From: Pseudoalteromonas sp. H105
GTDB lineage: Bacteria; Pseudomonadota; Gammaproteobacteria; Enterobacterales; Alteromonadaceae
DNA length: 64,000 bases
Direction of reading: 5' to 3'
Assembly (NCBI RefSeq): GCF_001469215.1
Contig: NZ_LOFH01000003.1
Location: 248,001-312,000 of the forward strand
Below the pieces are notes generated by a model that saw only the letters and a program-made list of their open reading frames with translations, was not told where the DNA came from and made no database searches. Below, one piece after another: positions 17,187 through 26,581 of the stretch. Position 1 is the stretch's first letter, and each line of letters starts with the position of its first letter. The position numbers were made by a program, and so were the translations under genes.

Positions 17187-17509
17187 TTAGCGTTGAAGTT
17201 GTTTTTGCATTGCCTACTACGGCAACGTGTTTAGTGGTAGAAGTACCTCAAGGGGCAACTGCTGAAGAGGCGGTTATTAAATCTGGCATACTGGAAAAAT
17301 GCCCAGAGATAGAGGCGACTTCTTTAACTTTGGGTATATGGAATAGAACCTGTAAATTAACGCACGTGCTTGCCCAAGGCGATAGAATTGAAATTTATCG
17401 CCCGCTAATAGCGGATCCAAAAGATGTCAGGCGCAAACGTGCTGAAAAGGCTAAAGAAGAAGGCCGCGCGAATAAAATTACAGGTGGACGGGCGCTAGAT
17501 AAGTCATAA
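17183..17509 (+). CDS. ratB: RatB / RnfH-family ubiquitin-like protein
   Basis: A 108-residue beta-grasp protein of the RnfH (UPF0125) family. Family features are EVPQGATAEEAVIKSGIL, LTLGIWNRTCKLTHVLAQGDRIEIYRPLIADPKDVRRKRAEKA and a basic tail. It usually forms an operon with ratA, as it does here with an ATGA overlap. Its function is unknown. Confidence 0.92.
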   Translation: MISVEVVFALPTTATCLVVEVPQGATAEEAVIKSGILEKCPEIEATSLTLGIWNRTCKLTHVLAQGDRIEIYRPLIADPKDVRRKRAEKAKEEGRANKITGGRALDKS

Positions 17510-17511
17510 AT

Positions 17512-17541
17512 AATAAAGGTTAGCAATTGCTAACCTTTATT
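17512..17541. terminator. Bidirectional terminator between ratB and bamE
   Basis: AATAAAGGTTAGC and GCTAACCTTTATT form a 13-base stem around AATT. It separates two convergent genes. Confidence 0.8.
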
Positions 17542-17552
17542 GCTAATTGTGT

Positions 17553-17912
17553 TTACTGCTCAAGTGGCGTGTTAAACTCTTCAGGCTGTTCGTAATCACC
17601 GCTCAATGAAACCAACTTTTCGTTTTCAAAGTTGATTGTAAGTGATTTACGTTGCTCATTTTTACGGCCTAGGTTGAAAGAGTATACGTAGTGCCATGTA
17701 TTTTTATCGAAAGCATCTTCTGCAATCGGTTTGCCCAAAACATAAAGAACTTGCTCTCGGGTCATACTAATACGCAGCTTATCCACATCAGATTGCTCTA
17801 AAAAGTTACCCTGTGGGATATTTATACGATAAACCCAGCTAGAACATCCAGCAAGACTACTAAGCGTGACTGCAACTATAAACCAAAGAGAAAAAGTTTT
17901 TAACGACTGCAT
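17553..17912 (-). CDS. bamE: Outer-membrane assembly lipoprotein BamE (SmpA/OmlA)
   Basis: Small lipoprotein of the BAM complex, 119 residues, with lipobox SLAGCSSW at the end of the signal sequence. The family core is YRINIPQGNFLEQSDVDKLRISMTREQVLYVLGKP followed by WHYVYSF. Close linkage with smpB and ratAB is common in gammaproteobacteria. Confidence 0.95.
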   Translation of the reverse strand: MQSLKTFSLWFIVAVTLSSLAGCSSWVYRINIPQGNFLEQSDVDKLRISMTREQVLYVLGKPIAEDAFDKNTWHYVYSFNLGRKNEQRKSLTINFENEKLVSLSGDYEQPEEFNTPLEQ

Positions 17913-18031
17913 TGTTTGTTTGGATCCTTATTTTTTATAAACTGCATGATACCGATTAGTCACTTAAGGTAAAACCTTTTTGCACAATTGTTTGGCACTT
18001 AATTTACACTATCGATGTTTGGAGTGATGAT

Positions 18032-18364
18032 TTGACCATAAAGCGCGATAAAAGTTTAGCCTCAGATAAAAATACATCCAAAGAGTCAGAGGTAATTTGG
18101 TCTTTGTATGTAGTCCAAACTCGATTTGGGCACTGGTATACAGGAATTTCAACTGATGTTGCTAAGCGTTTTGCTACGCATCAAGCTGGAAATGGGGCTA
18201 AAAATTTGAAAGGAAAAGGGCCATTAACGCTTGTATATCAAACAACGGTTGGTAATCGCAGCGAGGCGACAAAATTAGAATACAAGGTAAAAAAATTAAC
18301 AAAACCTCAAAAACGCGAATTCATCAAGACAGGGCAGCTTCCTTTAAAAATTAGTCACGTCTAA
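18032..18364 (+). CDS. GIY-YIG domain protein (YhbQ-like)
   Basis: A single GIY-YIG nuclease-type domain of 110 residues: the GIY equivalent is SLYVVQT, the YIG equivalent is WYTGIS, followed by the conserved DVAKRFATHQAGNGAKNLKGKGPL. E. coli YhbQ-like proteins have been linked to DNA damage, but the substrate is not established. The start is TTG 18032 with GGAG seven bases upstream. Its 3' end overlaps the convergent M28 peptidase gene by 21 bases. Confidence 0.87.
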   Translation: MTIKRDKSLASDKNTSKESEVIWSLYVVQTRFGHWYTGISTDVAKRFATHQAGNGAKNLKGKGPLTLVYQTTVGNRSEATKLEYKVKKLTKPQKREFIKTGQLPLKISHV

Positions 18365-19243
18365 ATGGCGAATAAACTGTTCGATGTAGAGAACGGTTTC
18401 TAAATACAAGGGTTGGTCAATACTGGAAAATATATCCGATAGTTTATGGTGATGTTTATCATCACCCATGCCAAAATAAATATACCCTATGCCCGCTTGC
18501 GCGAAAGAGTAATGATCACTGGCTTTACGCCAGTCAATACGGTCACTTTTTATTAGTCGATTCATGTGGTATGAAGAGCTTGTCACTTTAACATTAATAG
18601 TATGAGTACTCACTTGGCTTGTTAGGTTTTTCACGCCTTGCTTTTGTTTGTTAGACGTAAATGCATAAAGTGTTGGGGTTCGCTTTTTGACACCCAACAT
18701 ATCAAGGTTAATATTTAATAAAGGTAATGAGGCATCCAGTGTAGAGACATAATATTGACTCCCATGTAAGCCATTTTCTTCAGCATCCATCGCAACAAAA
18801 ACAATATTAAAATCAGGTGTATTTATTTTCAAATGCTGCGCTAGAAAAAGCAGCGCACTCACGCCTGTTGCATTGTCATTTGCACCTGGGAAAAACTTCC
18901 CCCCTTTTTTGCCTAGATGATCGTAATGCGCAGTAATAATAAGCTGTGGTGCTCGCGCGTTATGTGTCGTTAATTTTGCAATCACATTTGTTCCCACGGA
19001 GCGTGAAAAAAATCCACTGCGATACTCAAAAGGTTGTAATTGGCTCTGATAACCCAGTGATTCGAAGCGTTTACTTATATATTTAGCAGTTTCAGTAGCG
19101 CCTGAGGTATTTGTTTTCCTTCCTTGAAGTGGCTTTGAGCTCAAATACAATAAGTCATCAAACAATTGTTGTTCAGTTGTTAGAGTAAATGCGGGGGCAC
19201 AGTAACACAGAGTATAAATTACACACAGTACTCTAAAAGTCAT
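18344..19243 (-). CDS. Secreted M28-family metallopeptidase
   Basis: A 299-residue exported zinc aminopeptidase-like enzyme with a signal peptide (MTFRVLCVIYTLCYCAPAFT). The co-catalytic zinc ligands of M28 are all visible: HYDHLG, GANDNATG, DAEENGLHGS, NLDMLG and SDHYSF. Its ATG overlaps the end of the upstream TPR lipoprotein gene by 11 bases, so the two are translationally coupled and probably work on the same envelope substrates. Peptide specificity cannot be read from the sequence. Confidence 0.88.
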   Translation of the reverse strand: MTFRVLCVIYTLCYCAPAFTLTTEQQLFDDLLYLSSKPLQGRKTNTSGATETAKYISKRFESLGYQSQLQPFEYRSGFFSRSVGTNVIAKLTTHNARAPQLIITAHYDHLGKKGGKFFPGANDNATGVSALLFLAQHLKINTPDFNIVFVAMDAEENGLHGSQYYVSTLDASLPLLNINLDMLGVKKRTPTLYAFTSNKQKQGVKNLTSQVSTHTINVKVTSSSYHMNRLIKSDRIDWRKASDHYSFAQAGIGYIYFGMGDDKHHHKLSDIFSSIDQPLYLETVLYIEQFIRHLDVTNF

Positions 19244-20426
19244 TAGTTTTTGCCGTCATGTTACTTAATGCCTTTAGCTTGGATTGATAACGTTTTTTAT
19301 CGTGCTCAAAGTCAGCATGTTTATTTGCTAAGCGAAGCTGTTTGTAAGCATGCTTAAAATCGCCTAGTTGATAGTAGGTTCGTGCTAAACCAAAATAACT
19401 ATCATGGAGTTTTTTATCAAGCCGTTTCGCTTTATGGAAATGTTTTATTGCATCGCGGTAGGCTTTGTTTTTGTAAGCTGTGTTGCCAAGTGAAACGTGG
19501 TAGTAAGGGTTACTTTGACGTTTTTTATCCAATAAGGTTAAAATTTCAGTCGCTTGGTCATTTCGATCTGTCAGCTTATAAAGCAAAGCCAAGTTCCCAA
19601 GCGCAGTATGATTGTCTTTATTTGTTACTAATGCATAATTATAGGCGCGTTCTGCGTTTTTAAACTGATCTGTAATCCTAAATAACACGGCTAAATTACC
19701 CCATGCGCCAGAGTACTGATTGTCGATGTCAGTTGCAGCATCAAAATAGCTATATGCCAGATCGTAACGTTTATTCAGCATGGCAATAACACCTTTATTA
19801 TTATAAAACATGGCTGTAATACGGGACTTTGTTATTTGGCTTGTTTGAAATTTTTCACCTCGCGAGTTTGGATCAAAATCGATCACTATTGAATCTAAGC
19901 TATTGTAAACATGTTTTATATTACTGCCTGTATTTTTAGGTTGAGAGATACGTAAGTTTATATGACCAGTTAACAGGTTATACCCTTTATTAAGCGCCCA
20001 ATATTCTGGAATATGCACCTGCTGAAATTGAGTGTGCATTCCTAAATACTCAGCCATGCTATAGGCTAATATAGATAACGAAAGGCAGTTTGCGTTGAGA
20101 TCGCGATATGCTTGGCTTGCAATTAATGTAGCACCTGATTGGTAAGACAGCGATGCATCACCATTGTCGAGTAAAAATCGTAGTAGTTTGCGTGTTGACT
20201 GTAAATTCCGTTTAGTGGGTGGAAAAGCGTTGTCTAATTGCTGTTTAATATCATCATTGAGAACAAAAATTTCCGCGGGTGTTTCCACTGGTAAGGCTGT
20301 AAAACCATGATTTAATGTGAAATCAGGAGGTGGGGAGAAACTGTTTTGTGAAGTGCTATTACAACCACTCAAAAAAAAGAATAAGATAGTAATGAATAGG
20401 AGTTTATAAACGTTTGATGTTGTCAT
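19233..20426 (-). CDS. TPR lipoprotein with transglutaminase-like N-terminal region
   Basis: A 397-residue lipoprotein; the signal ends in FFLSGCNSTS. Residues about 80-170 contain ANCLSLSILAYSMAEYLGMHTQFQQVHIPEYW, which matches the Cys and His regions of transglutaminase-like/cysteine-protease folds. From about 215 to 375 there are four or five tetratricopeptide repeats (GNLAVLF, GNLALLYKL, GNTAYKNKAY, FGLARTYYQLGD). I chose ATG 20426 over the non-ATG start at 20447. It is the first gene of a two-gene operon with the M28 peptidase. Function unknown. Confidence 0.8.
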   Translation of the reverse strand: MTTSNVYKLLFITILFFFLSGCNSTSQNSFSPPPDFTLNHGFTALPVETPAEIFVLNDDIKQQLDNAFPPTKRNLQSTRKLLRFLLDNGDASLSYQSGATLIASQAYRDLNANCLSLSILAYSMAEYLGMHTQFQQVHIPEYWALNKGYNLLTGHINLRISQPKNTGSNIKHVYNSLDSIVIDFDPNSRGEKFQTSQITKSRITAMFYNNKGVIAMLNKRYDLAYSYFDAATDIDNQYSGAWGNLAVLFRITDQFKNAERAYNYALVTNKDNHTALGNLALLYKLTDRNDQATEILTLLDKKRQSNPYYHVSLGNTAYKNKAYRDAIKHFHKAKRLDKKLHDSYFGLARTYYQLGDFKHAYKQLRLANKHADFEHDKKRYQSKLKALSNMTAKTNDF

Positions 20427-20560
20427 TTGACTGCCCCAACTAATCAACTTACATAAATTATAGCCTATATTTTAGCGGGGACATGTTTGATAAAAGTGAA
20501 AGTTAAAATGCGCTCTTAAATAAAGTATATTTACACTTTTCTATTAAAAGCGCTTTGGAT

Positions 20561-22474
20561 TTAGTGTTTTTCAAACATAGCCACTAACTTATCCAGAGCT
20601 TGAGCACTACTTGCAAGGTCACTAATTGCTTGTTCTGTACTGATTTGCTCTTGCATCGCTCGATCGCTAATCTCGCTTATCGCTTCAATAGTTCGCCCAA
20701 CGTCAGTAACCACAGTGCTTTGCTCTTCGGTTGCTGTTGCAATAAGTGTCGCCATGTCGTTTATTTCGTTTGCTGTATTGGTAATCGAACTCAATAATTG
20801 AACGGAGTTTTGCATTGCTAATACGCTCTCCTGCGCTTTATTTTTTGATTGCGTTATATTCGTCACCACTAATGATGAAGTACTCGTCAATTCTTCAATC
20901 ATGCCTTGAATCTCAGTGGTTGATTGAGACGTTCTGCTTGCCAGCGCTCTGACTTCATCAGCTACAACGGCAAAGCCTCGACCGTGTTCACCCGCACGTG
21001 CAGACTCAATAGCAGCATTTAAAGCAAGTAAATTAGTTTGTTCCGAAATACCACGAATTGAATCAACGATAGTCGCGATAGCTGCAGTCTTTAATGACAG
21101 TTGTTCGACCTGAGTGGTAATCACATCAATATCACTTGCTAGTGCAGATATTGACTCCTGGCTGAGGCTAACTTGTTGATGGCTTTTGTCTGTATTTGCT
21201 TTACTGTCTTGTGTTAATTTTGCTGCTGTAGCGGCACTGCTTGCAATTTCTTGTACTGTTGCGCCCATTTGGTTAATAGCTGCAGCCACGGTAATTGTTT
21301 GTTCTTTTTGACTATCAATTGCCTGAGAGTTGCGCTGTGCTTGATCAAATACATGTTGTGAGCTTTGACGTATTTCATGACTTTCACTGGCAACTTTTGC
21401 AATAGCAGTTTCAATTTTTGTGATAAATAAGTTAAACCCATCACTCAATTCAGCCAGTTCAGGCTGCGCGGATTCAGGAAGGCGGTAGGCTAAGTTAGCA
21501 TCGCCAGAACCTAATCGAGTAAATAATTCAGCCATTTTTGATAGTGGTGATGATAATGAACGAGCTAATAAGAAGCTCACAACGGATGCAATCAGCCCAA
21601 TTAAAAGAGCAAAGCTAATAATTTGCCATTGTAGATCTTTTATTCCTGAGAAAACTTCATCTTTAGCAACTTGTGCAACGACGTATAAATCCGTGCCTTT
21701 TATGAGGCTTGCAGCTAGAAAGTAAGGTTTATTTTCAATTGTGATTTCTAATAAATTAAAATCATTACTTCGCAATAGTTGATTTGCAATTCCGTTCCCG
21801 TAAAGTGAATCAAGCTGTGCTTTGGCGACTTTATTTGCGTCTCTATGAAGCTTGATTGATCCTGTTTTATCGGCAATAAATACAAAGCCAGTTTGCTCAA
21901 TTCTAAATTTATTTAATAAAGCCTGCATGGCAGAGATACTTTTTGCAAGACCTGCTAGGCCAACACCATTTGGCTGCTGGTGGTTTACAAACATTTTTAC
22001 GTCATTTTCACTTTCTTGGAAAATACTGATGGAAAAGGGTTGTTTACTTTCTTTAAAACTATAAAACCAGCTATCTTGTTGTGTATTCAGCACTCTTAAA
22101 AAACCATCTTGGTTCCAATATTGAGCACTCATCCTGTTAGCCCAAGATGCTGTGGCAAGATTGTATTGACGTTTCACGCGATTAAGTTCATTGATTAAAA
22201 TGGTGTCGTCAGTGCTGTTTTTACTTGCCCAGTTTAAAATAAATTCATTGCTTGATAGTTGCTGTGCAGCACTTTTGAGCTGGTTTATTTCTAAGCTAAT
22301 GTAGTTGTTAATCGCTTGTATTTTACTGGGAAGTTCAGAGTCAATCATACGCTGTTCTATGATACTTTTGGCACTGAATAAAGACGTAATTCCTATAAGT
22401 GCAGATACCAGTAAGGCAATACAGATACCTAAAAGTGTTATTTTTTGCGTAATTGGAGTGCGTTGTAAGAGCAT
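20561..22474 (-). CDS. Methyl-accepting chemotaxis protein with periplasmic Cache-type sensor
   Basis: Transmembrane chemoreceptor of 637 residues: TM1 about 12-34, a periplasmic sensor of about 240 residues with a Cache-like segment ([16 protein letters not shown]), TM2 about 278-300, HAMP, then the cytoplasmic signalling domain. The hairpin tip is conserved ([35 protein letters not shown], quoted as overlapping pieces of the family signature). No CheR-binding pentapeptide is seen at the C-terminus. No sigma-28 box is obvious upstream. The ligand is unknown. Confidence 0.93.
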   Translation of the reverse strand: MLLQRTPITQKITLLGICIALLVSALIGITSLFSAKSIIEQRMIDSELPSKIQAINNYISLEINQLKSAAQQLSSNEFILNWASKNSTDDTILINELNRVKRQYNLATASWANRMSAQYWNQDGFLRVLNTQQDSWFYSFKESKQPFSISIFQESENDVKMFVNHQQPNGVGLAGLAKSISAMQALLNKFRIEQTGFVFIADKTGSIKLHRDANKVAKAQLDSLYGNGIANQLLRSNDFNLLEITIENKPYFLAASLIKGTDLYVVAQVAKDEVFSGIKDLQWQIISFALLIGLIASVVSFLLARSLSSPLSKMAELFTRLGSGDANLAYRLPESAQPELAELSDGFNLFITKIETAIAKVASESHEIRQSSQHVFDQAQRNSQAIDSQKEQTITVAAAINQMGATVQEIASSAATAAKLTQDSKANTDKSHQQVSLSQESISALASDIDVITTQVEQLSLKTAAIATIVDSIRGISEQTNLLALNAAIESARAGEHGRGFAVVADEVRALASRTSQSTTEIQGMIEELTSTSSLVVTNITQSKNKAQESVLAMQNSVQLLSSITNTANEINDMATLIATATEEQSTVVTDVGRTIEAISEISDRAMQEQISTEQAISDLASSAQALDKLVAMFEKH

Positions 22475-22608
22475 AATTTGTTTACTAATTTACTACCTTG
22501 GCGTTTAGTTTAGCACAATAATAATACACTGCGATATGTTGTGTGTAAGAATTGGGGAAATTGATTTTGTGTTTTTGGTAGCTAAATACAGGCAGGTTTT
22601 ATATGAAA

Positions 22609-22635
22609 AAGCCCACAGCGTAAGCGTGTGGGCTT
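22609..22635 (-). terminator. ilvC terminator
   Basis: On the minus strand AAGCCCACA and TGTGGGCTT pair around a nine-base loop and are followed by a T run, 37 bases after the ilvC stop. Confidence 0.75.
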
Positions 22636-22672
22636 GGTTTCTAACAAGCGAAACTTCTATTATTGTCCAGGG

Positions 22673-24145
22673 TTAAACAATCTTTTTCATTGCTGACATA
22701 TAGCCACGCAGTTTAGCACCTACAATTTCTACAGGGTGTTCACGAAGTGCTTTATTAATTTCGATTAGTGTTTGATTATCAACATGGTTACTTTGCTCAG
22801 CTAAGCCTTTACCAATTACATCCGTAGAGATGTCTTTCATAAAATCAGCTAAAAGAGGTAAACATGCGTGGTTATACAAGTAGCAACCGTATTCTGCTGT
22901 ATCAGAAATGGTTCTGTTCATTTCAAATAATTTCTTACGGGCAATCGTATTCGCAATAAGTGGTGTTTCATGAAGAGATTCGTAATAGGCTGACTCTTCA
23001 ATGATACCCGCCGCTGTCATTGTTTCAAAAGCAAGTTCTACACCGGCTTTAACCATCGCAACCATTAAGATACCGTTATCAAAAAACGCTTGTTCTGAAA
23101 TTTCAGTATCCCCAGCAGGCGTTTTTTCAAAATTAGTTTCAGCCGTTTCTGCGCGCCATTTTAATAGGTTCGCATCATCATTAGCCCAATCTTCCATCAT
23201 TACTCGAGAAAAAGTACCATCGATAATGTCATCTTGGTGTTTGTTATATAATGGACGCATTATCACTTTAAGTTGTTCACTTAATTCATACGCTTTCACT
23301 TTAGCTGGATTCGATAAACGATCCAGCATATTCGTTACACCACCGTATTTAAGTGCTTCTGTGATCACTTCCCAGCCGTATTGGATTAAGCGCGATGCAT
23401 AGCCAGGCTCGATATCGTTTTCTATCATTTTATCAAAACATAAGATAGAGCCTGTTTGCAGCATGCCACATAGAATAGTTTGCTCACCCATAAGGTCTGA
23501 TTTAACTTCAGCAATAAATGACGATTTTAGTACCCCCGCGCGATGACCACCGGTTCCTGCTGCATAAGCTTTTGCTTGAGCTAAACCATGCCCTTGTGGA
23601 TCGTTCTCAGGGTGCACTGCTATCAGAGTTGGTACACCAAAGCCGCGTTTATATTCTTCACGTACTTCAGAGCCAGGGCACTTAGGCGCCACCATGATTA
23701 CAGTAATGTCGTCACGAACCTGCATGCCTTCTTCTACAATGTTAAAACCATGGGAATACGCAAGTGTTGACCCCTGCTTCATCATTGGCATAATGGCGTT
23801 AACAACCGCTGTATGTTGCTTATCAGGGGTTAGGTTCAAAACAACGTCCGCCGTTGGGATTAGCTCTTCATATGTGCCAACAGTAAACCCATTTTCGGTT
23901 GCATTTAGATATGATTGGCGACGTTCACTGATAGCCGAATCACGCAATGTGTAGGCTACATTTAAGCCAGAATCGCGTAAGTTTAGACCTTGATTTAAAC
24001 CTTGAGCGCCGCAACCAACAATAACGAGTTTTTTACCCTTTAGTACTTCAACGCCATCGGCAAATTCAGCAGGGTTCATGAATTCACATTGTGCTAATTG
24101 AGCTAACTGCTCACGCAAAGGAAGTGTATTAAAATAATTCGCCAT
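22673..24145 (-). CDS. ilvC: Ketol-acid reductoisomerase IlvC (class II)
   Basis: NADPH-dependent isomeroreductase of branched-chain amino acid synthesis. The start [17 protein letters not shown] matches E. coli IlvC, so I chose ATG 24145 over the in-frame ATG at 24163. The Rossmann motif is [20 protein letters not shown]. The 490-residue length and the duplicated C-terminal domain mark the long class II form. The divergent regulator ilvY lies 141 bases away, as in E. coli. Confidence 0.97.
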   Translation of the reverse strand: MANYFNTLPLREQLAQLAQCEFMNPAEFADGVEVLKGKKLVIVGCGAQGLNQGLNLRDSGLNVAYTLRDSAISERRQSYLNATENGFTVGTYEELIPTADVVLNLTPDKQHTAVVNAIMPMMKQGSTLAYSHGFNIVEEGMQVRDDITVIMVAPKCPGSEVREEYKRGFGVPTLIAVHPENDPQGHGLAQAKAYAAGTGGHRAGVLKSSFIAEVKSDLMGEQTILCGMLQTGSILCFDKMIENDIEPGYASRLIQYGWEVITEALKYGGVTNMLDRLSNPAKVKAYELSEQLKVIMRPLYNKHQDDIIDGTFSRVMMEDWANDDANLLKWRAETAETNFEKTPAGDTEISEQAFFDNGILMVAMVKAGVELAFETMTAAGIIEESAYYESLHETPLIANTIARKKLFEMNRTISDTAEYGCYLYNHACLPLLADFMKDISTDVIGKGLAEQSNHVDNQTLIEINKALREHPVEIVGAKLRGYMSAMKKIV

Positions 24146-24179
24146 TGTTAGTGTCCTATTCATTTATATTCTGTTAGAT

Positions 24180-24198
24180 GCAAGCGTAAATGCGTTGC
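24180..24198. promoter_or_regulatory. Candidate IlvY operator in the ilvC-ilvY intergenic region
   Basis: GCAAGCGTAAATGCGTTGC has GCAA and TTGC arms around 11 bases, the T-N11-A style of LysR-type operators. A partial repeat (CTTGCGTAAAATG) lies about 40 bases closer to ilvY. A separate 17-base perfect palindrome, ATTTCATTAAATGAAAT (24257-24273), sits just before the proposed ilvY start and could serve autoregulation. All inferred from symmetry and position. Confidence 0.45.
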
Positions 24199-24286
24199 TT
24201 AGTTCTACCCTAAGGTAATTTTATACTTGCGTAAAATGATATATTTGAATTAAAGTATTTCATTAAATGAAATGAAGGTGCTAGGT

Positions 24287-25201
24287 TTGGATCATAAACG
24301 GTTAGATTACTTTTTGGTGTTAGCAAAAACGTTGCACTTTGCGCGTGCGAGCGAGTTATGTCATATCAGTGCGCCAACATTGAGTAGAAATATTAAGCAA
24401 TTAGAAGATGAGGTTGGTGTGGCCTTATTTAGCCGAGATAACCGCAGTGTTAAATTAACGCGTGAGGGGGAGTCATTTATAGATTTTGCGAACGCAACAC
24501 TTGCGAATTGGCACCGTTTTCGTGCAAATGTTCAAGACCCTGGGCAAACCATATACGGCAAGGTGAGTGTTTTTTGCTCAGTGACAGCCTCTTACAGTTT
24601 CTTACACCAAATGCTTGAGCAATTAAGATTGGAACACCAACATATTAAGCTCAAGTTAAACACGGGTGACCCTGCATTAGCGATTAATCGGGTACTTGAT
24701 TTACATGAAGATATGGCGATTGCGGCTAAGCCTGATAAGTTGCCCCCTCAAATTGCTTTTGCGAGTATCGGTTATTCATCTTTAGTGTTTATTGCGCCTC
24801 GAAATCCCTCGTTAATTACAGAAAAGCTAGCGAATAAAAAAGAATTTATCGATTGGTCTGAGTTGGAATTTATTGTGCCTGAGCAAGGGTTCACCCGACA
24901 AAGGCTAGAGCAGTGGTGGCGTAAATATAACATTAACGCAAAAATTTATGCGCAGGTTGCTGGTCACGAGGCCATGGTATCTATGGTTAGCTTAGGGTTA
25001 GGTATTGCAATGGTGCCTAAGATTGTACTTGATAATAGTCCTCTTAAGGACCGCGTTCATATCATAAGCGACCAACATGATGCGCCCGCAGGTTTTGAAA
25101 TTGGCCTTGCAGTGCTTAAAAAAAACCTTTCAGATCCTGCCTTAAATGCACTATGGGAAATCGCGCAAGCACTGAAAGAGGTCAATAGTATTGCTAATTG
25201 A
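24287..25201 (+). CDS. ilvY: LysR-type activator of ilvC, IlvY
   Basis: LysR regulator of about 304 residues: winged helix at 1-60 (LDYFLVLAKTLHFARASELC, SAPTLSRNIKQLEDEVG, ALFSRDNRSVKLT) and a C-terminal inducer-binding domain. Divergent orientation to ilvC and similarity to E. coli IlvY in the helix region (LFxRDNRxVxLT) identify it. TTG 24287 (DHKRLDYF) has AAGGTG six bases upstream and fits the family N-terminus; ATG 24272 has no ribosome site and overlaps a palindrome. It senses acetolactate or acetohydroxybutyrate in E. coli. Confidence 0.9.
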   Translation: MDHKRLDYFLVLAKTLHFARASELCHISAPTLSRNIKQLEDEVGVALFSRDNRSVKLTREGESFIDFANATLANWHRFRANVQDPGQTIYGKVSVFCSVTASYSFLHQMLEQLRLEHQHIKLKLNTGDPALAINRVLDLHEDMAIAAKPDKLPPQIAFASIGYSSLVFIAPRNPSLITEKLANKKEFIDWSELEFIVPEQGFTRQRLEQWWRKYNINAKIYAQVAGHEAMVSMVSLGLGIAMVPKIVLDNSPLKDRVHIISDQHDAPAGFEIGLAVLKKNLSDPALNALWEIAQALKEVNSIAN

Positions 25202-25212
25202 TATAAAGTTGG

Positions 25213-25280
25213 GAATGAATGTATCAAAAGTGTGAATGATTGTAATCAACTAGGGATATGTTTTTAATAGCTTGCTATTA
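25213..25280 (+). promoter_or_regulatory. Repeats upstream of the first mipA module (candidate regulator sites)
   Basis: GAATGAATGTATCAA (25213-25227) recurs as GAATGATTGTAATCAA (25234-25249), a tandem repeat with a 21-base pitch, which is two helical turns and typical of OmpR-family sites. Downstream is a perfect inverted repeat TAATAGC-TT-GCTATTA (25265-25280) near the likely -10. Binding by the module's own regulator is inference. Confidence 0.4.
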
Positions 25281-25318
25281 TACGTGCATTAACAGCATAA
25301 AAACGTATAAAAATAACG

Positions 25319-26179
25319 ATGAAGTTGACAATATACATCCTGATTGCGGCAAGCATGTTGTTTGGTTCTGTAAGTGTCTCATCCGCAAAGTCGTCAGAAC
25401 ATGAGCCAAAACAAGATATTACTATTGATCAATGGCATTTAAGTTTAAATACAGGGTTAGGTATTATGACAAACCCTTTGAAAGGAGGGTCAGATTTACC
25501 TTTAGTTTTAATACCCGAAGTAGCTTATTATGCTGAACATCTGTTTTTTGATAATGGACGATTAGGTTACAGCCTTGAACCTGACTCTCCCCACGTGGTT
25601 AACCTTGTATCTGAGTTTAATCCTGAGACTCGCTTTTTCGTCAACTGGCATCCAACTAATATATTTGCTTTATCCTCATCTAACTCATTTATTGCTTCTT
25701 CTCCCGTTGAATTAAAAGAGCAACAGCCAAAATTAGACATTAATGAACTTAATAAACGCAGATGGGCACTTGATGCAGGTCTTAGTTATCATTACATCTA
25801 TGAGAAACATGTTTTTTCTGCTCAAGCATTAGCTGATATTTCAGGGGTTTATCAGGGATGGAGAAGTGCGCTGCAGTGGCAGATGACTCATAAAATTGGC
25901 AAGATCCATGTTAAACCAAGCCTTGGAGTTTGGTACAAGTCAGCGCAACTGAATAATTATTTTTATGGTGTAAGTGAAAAAGAAAACCCAAATGAAGCAA
26001 TTGCAGTTGGTAGTAGTTTACAGCCTTATGCTAAAATAGATGCCCGCTGGCCTCTTAGCGAGGTAAACTCAGTGCGTTTTCATCTGGCTTATTACGATTA
26101 CTCAGCCTTAGCGGATAGCCCGCTGTTCGAAAAAACGTATTCAATGACTGCTTTTTTAGGATTTGATCATATTTTTTAA
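25319..26179 (+). CDS. MipA/OmpV family outer-membrane protein (module copy 1)
   Basis: A 286-residue exported barrel protein with a signal peptide (about 1-23, ending SVSSAKS). MipA/OmpV features include GLGIMTNPLKGGSDLPLVLIPEVAYYAEHLFF near the N-terminus, alternating beta-strand patterning, and a C-terminal aromatic (LGFDHIF). MipA of E. coli binds the murein hydrolase MltA and the synthase PBP1B; OmpV relatives are outer-membrane porins or adhesins. First gene of a four-gene operon; the DUF3019 gene starts one base after its stop. A paralogue is at 36664-37521. Confidence 0.88.
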   Translation: MKLTIYILIAASMLFGSVSVSSAKSSEHEPKQDITIDQWHLSLNTGLGIMTNPLKGGSDLPLVLIPEVAYYAEHLFFDNGRLGYSLEPDSPHVVNLVSEFNPETRFFVNWHPTNIFALSSSNSFIASSPVELKEQQPKLDINELNKRRWALDAGLSYHYIYEKHVFSAQALADISGVYQGWRSALQWQMTHKIGKIHVKPSLGVWYKSAQLNNYFYGVSEKENPNEAIAVGSSLQPYAKIDARWPLSEVNSVRFHLAYYDYSALADSPLFEKTYSMTAFLGFDHIF

Positions 26180-26180
26180 T

Positions 26181-26567
26181 ATGAAGTACCTACAATTTAC
26201 GCTTTGCGTCTTTGCCTTGACCATTTTTTCATTCAAGGCTGTGGCCAAAAAAGATATGCTCAGTATTTCACCTAAAGTCTGTGTGGTTTCCGAACAACAA
26301 GATTTTTGTGATCTTGATGTAAAATTCACCGTGTCGTTACCTAAAAAAATGGATGTCTGTTTGTATGAACATAAGCAGCAATTAAAGTGTTGGCTGCAAG
26401 TTCAAGTTGCAAGCTTTGACTATAAAGCGCATGTTCATGTTAAAACCTTATACTCGCTGAACAATCCTCACACGGATGAACTGTTAGCAACGGCAAGTAT
26501 TGAAGTGCAGAGTACGCATGCCAAGGTGTCTCGACGTAGGCTTCGTTCTCCGTGGAGCTTTTTTTAA
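26181..26567 (+). CDS. DUF3019 periplasmic protein (module copy 1)
   Basis: A 128-residue exported protein with a signal peptide (MKYLQFTLCVFALTIFSFKAVA). The mature part has four cysteines in the order PKVCV, DFCDL, DVCLY, KCWLQ, which align with the four in the second copy (36282-36674), and a basic aromatic tail (RRRLRSPWSFF). Two disulfides in a small beta domain are likely. It is the second gene of the module, placed between the MipA protein and the regulator. Its function is unknown; it may be a periplasmic sensor accessory of the kinase. Confidence 0.85.
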   Translation: MKYLQFTLCVFALTIFSFKAVAKKDMLSISPKVCVVSEQQDFCDLDVKFTVSLPKKMDVCLYEHKQQLKCWLQVQVASFDYKAHVHVKTLYSLNNPHTDELLATASIEVQSTHAKVSRRRLRSPWSFF

Positions 26568-26581
26568 TTCTGGAGCTGCCA

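Noticed and set aside
23001..23402. 133-codon plus-strand frame inside ilvC
   Set aside because: Antisense to a highly conserved enzyme; no supporting features.
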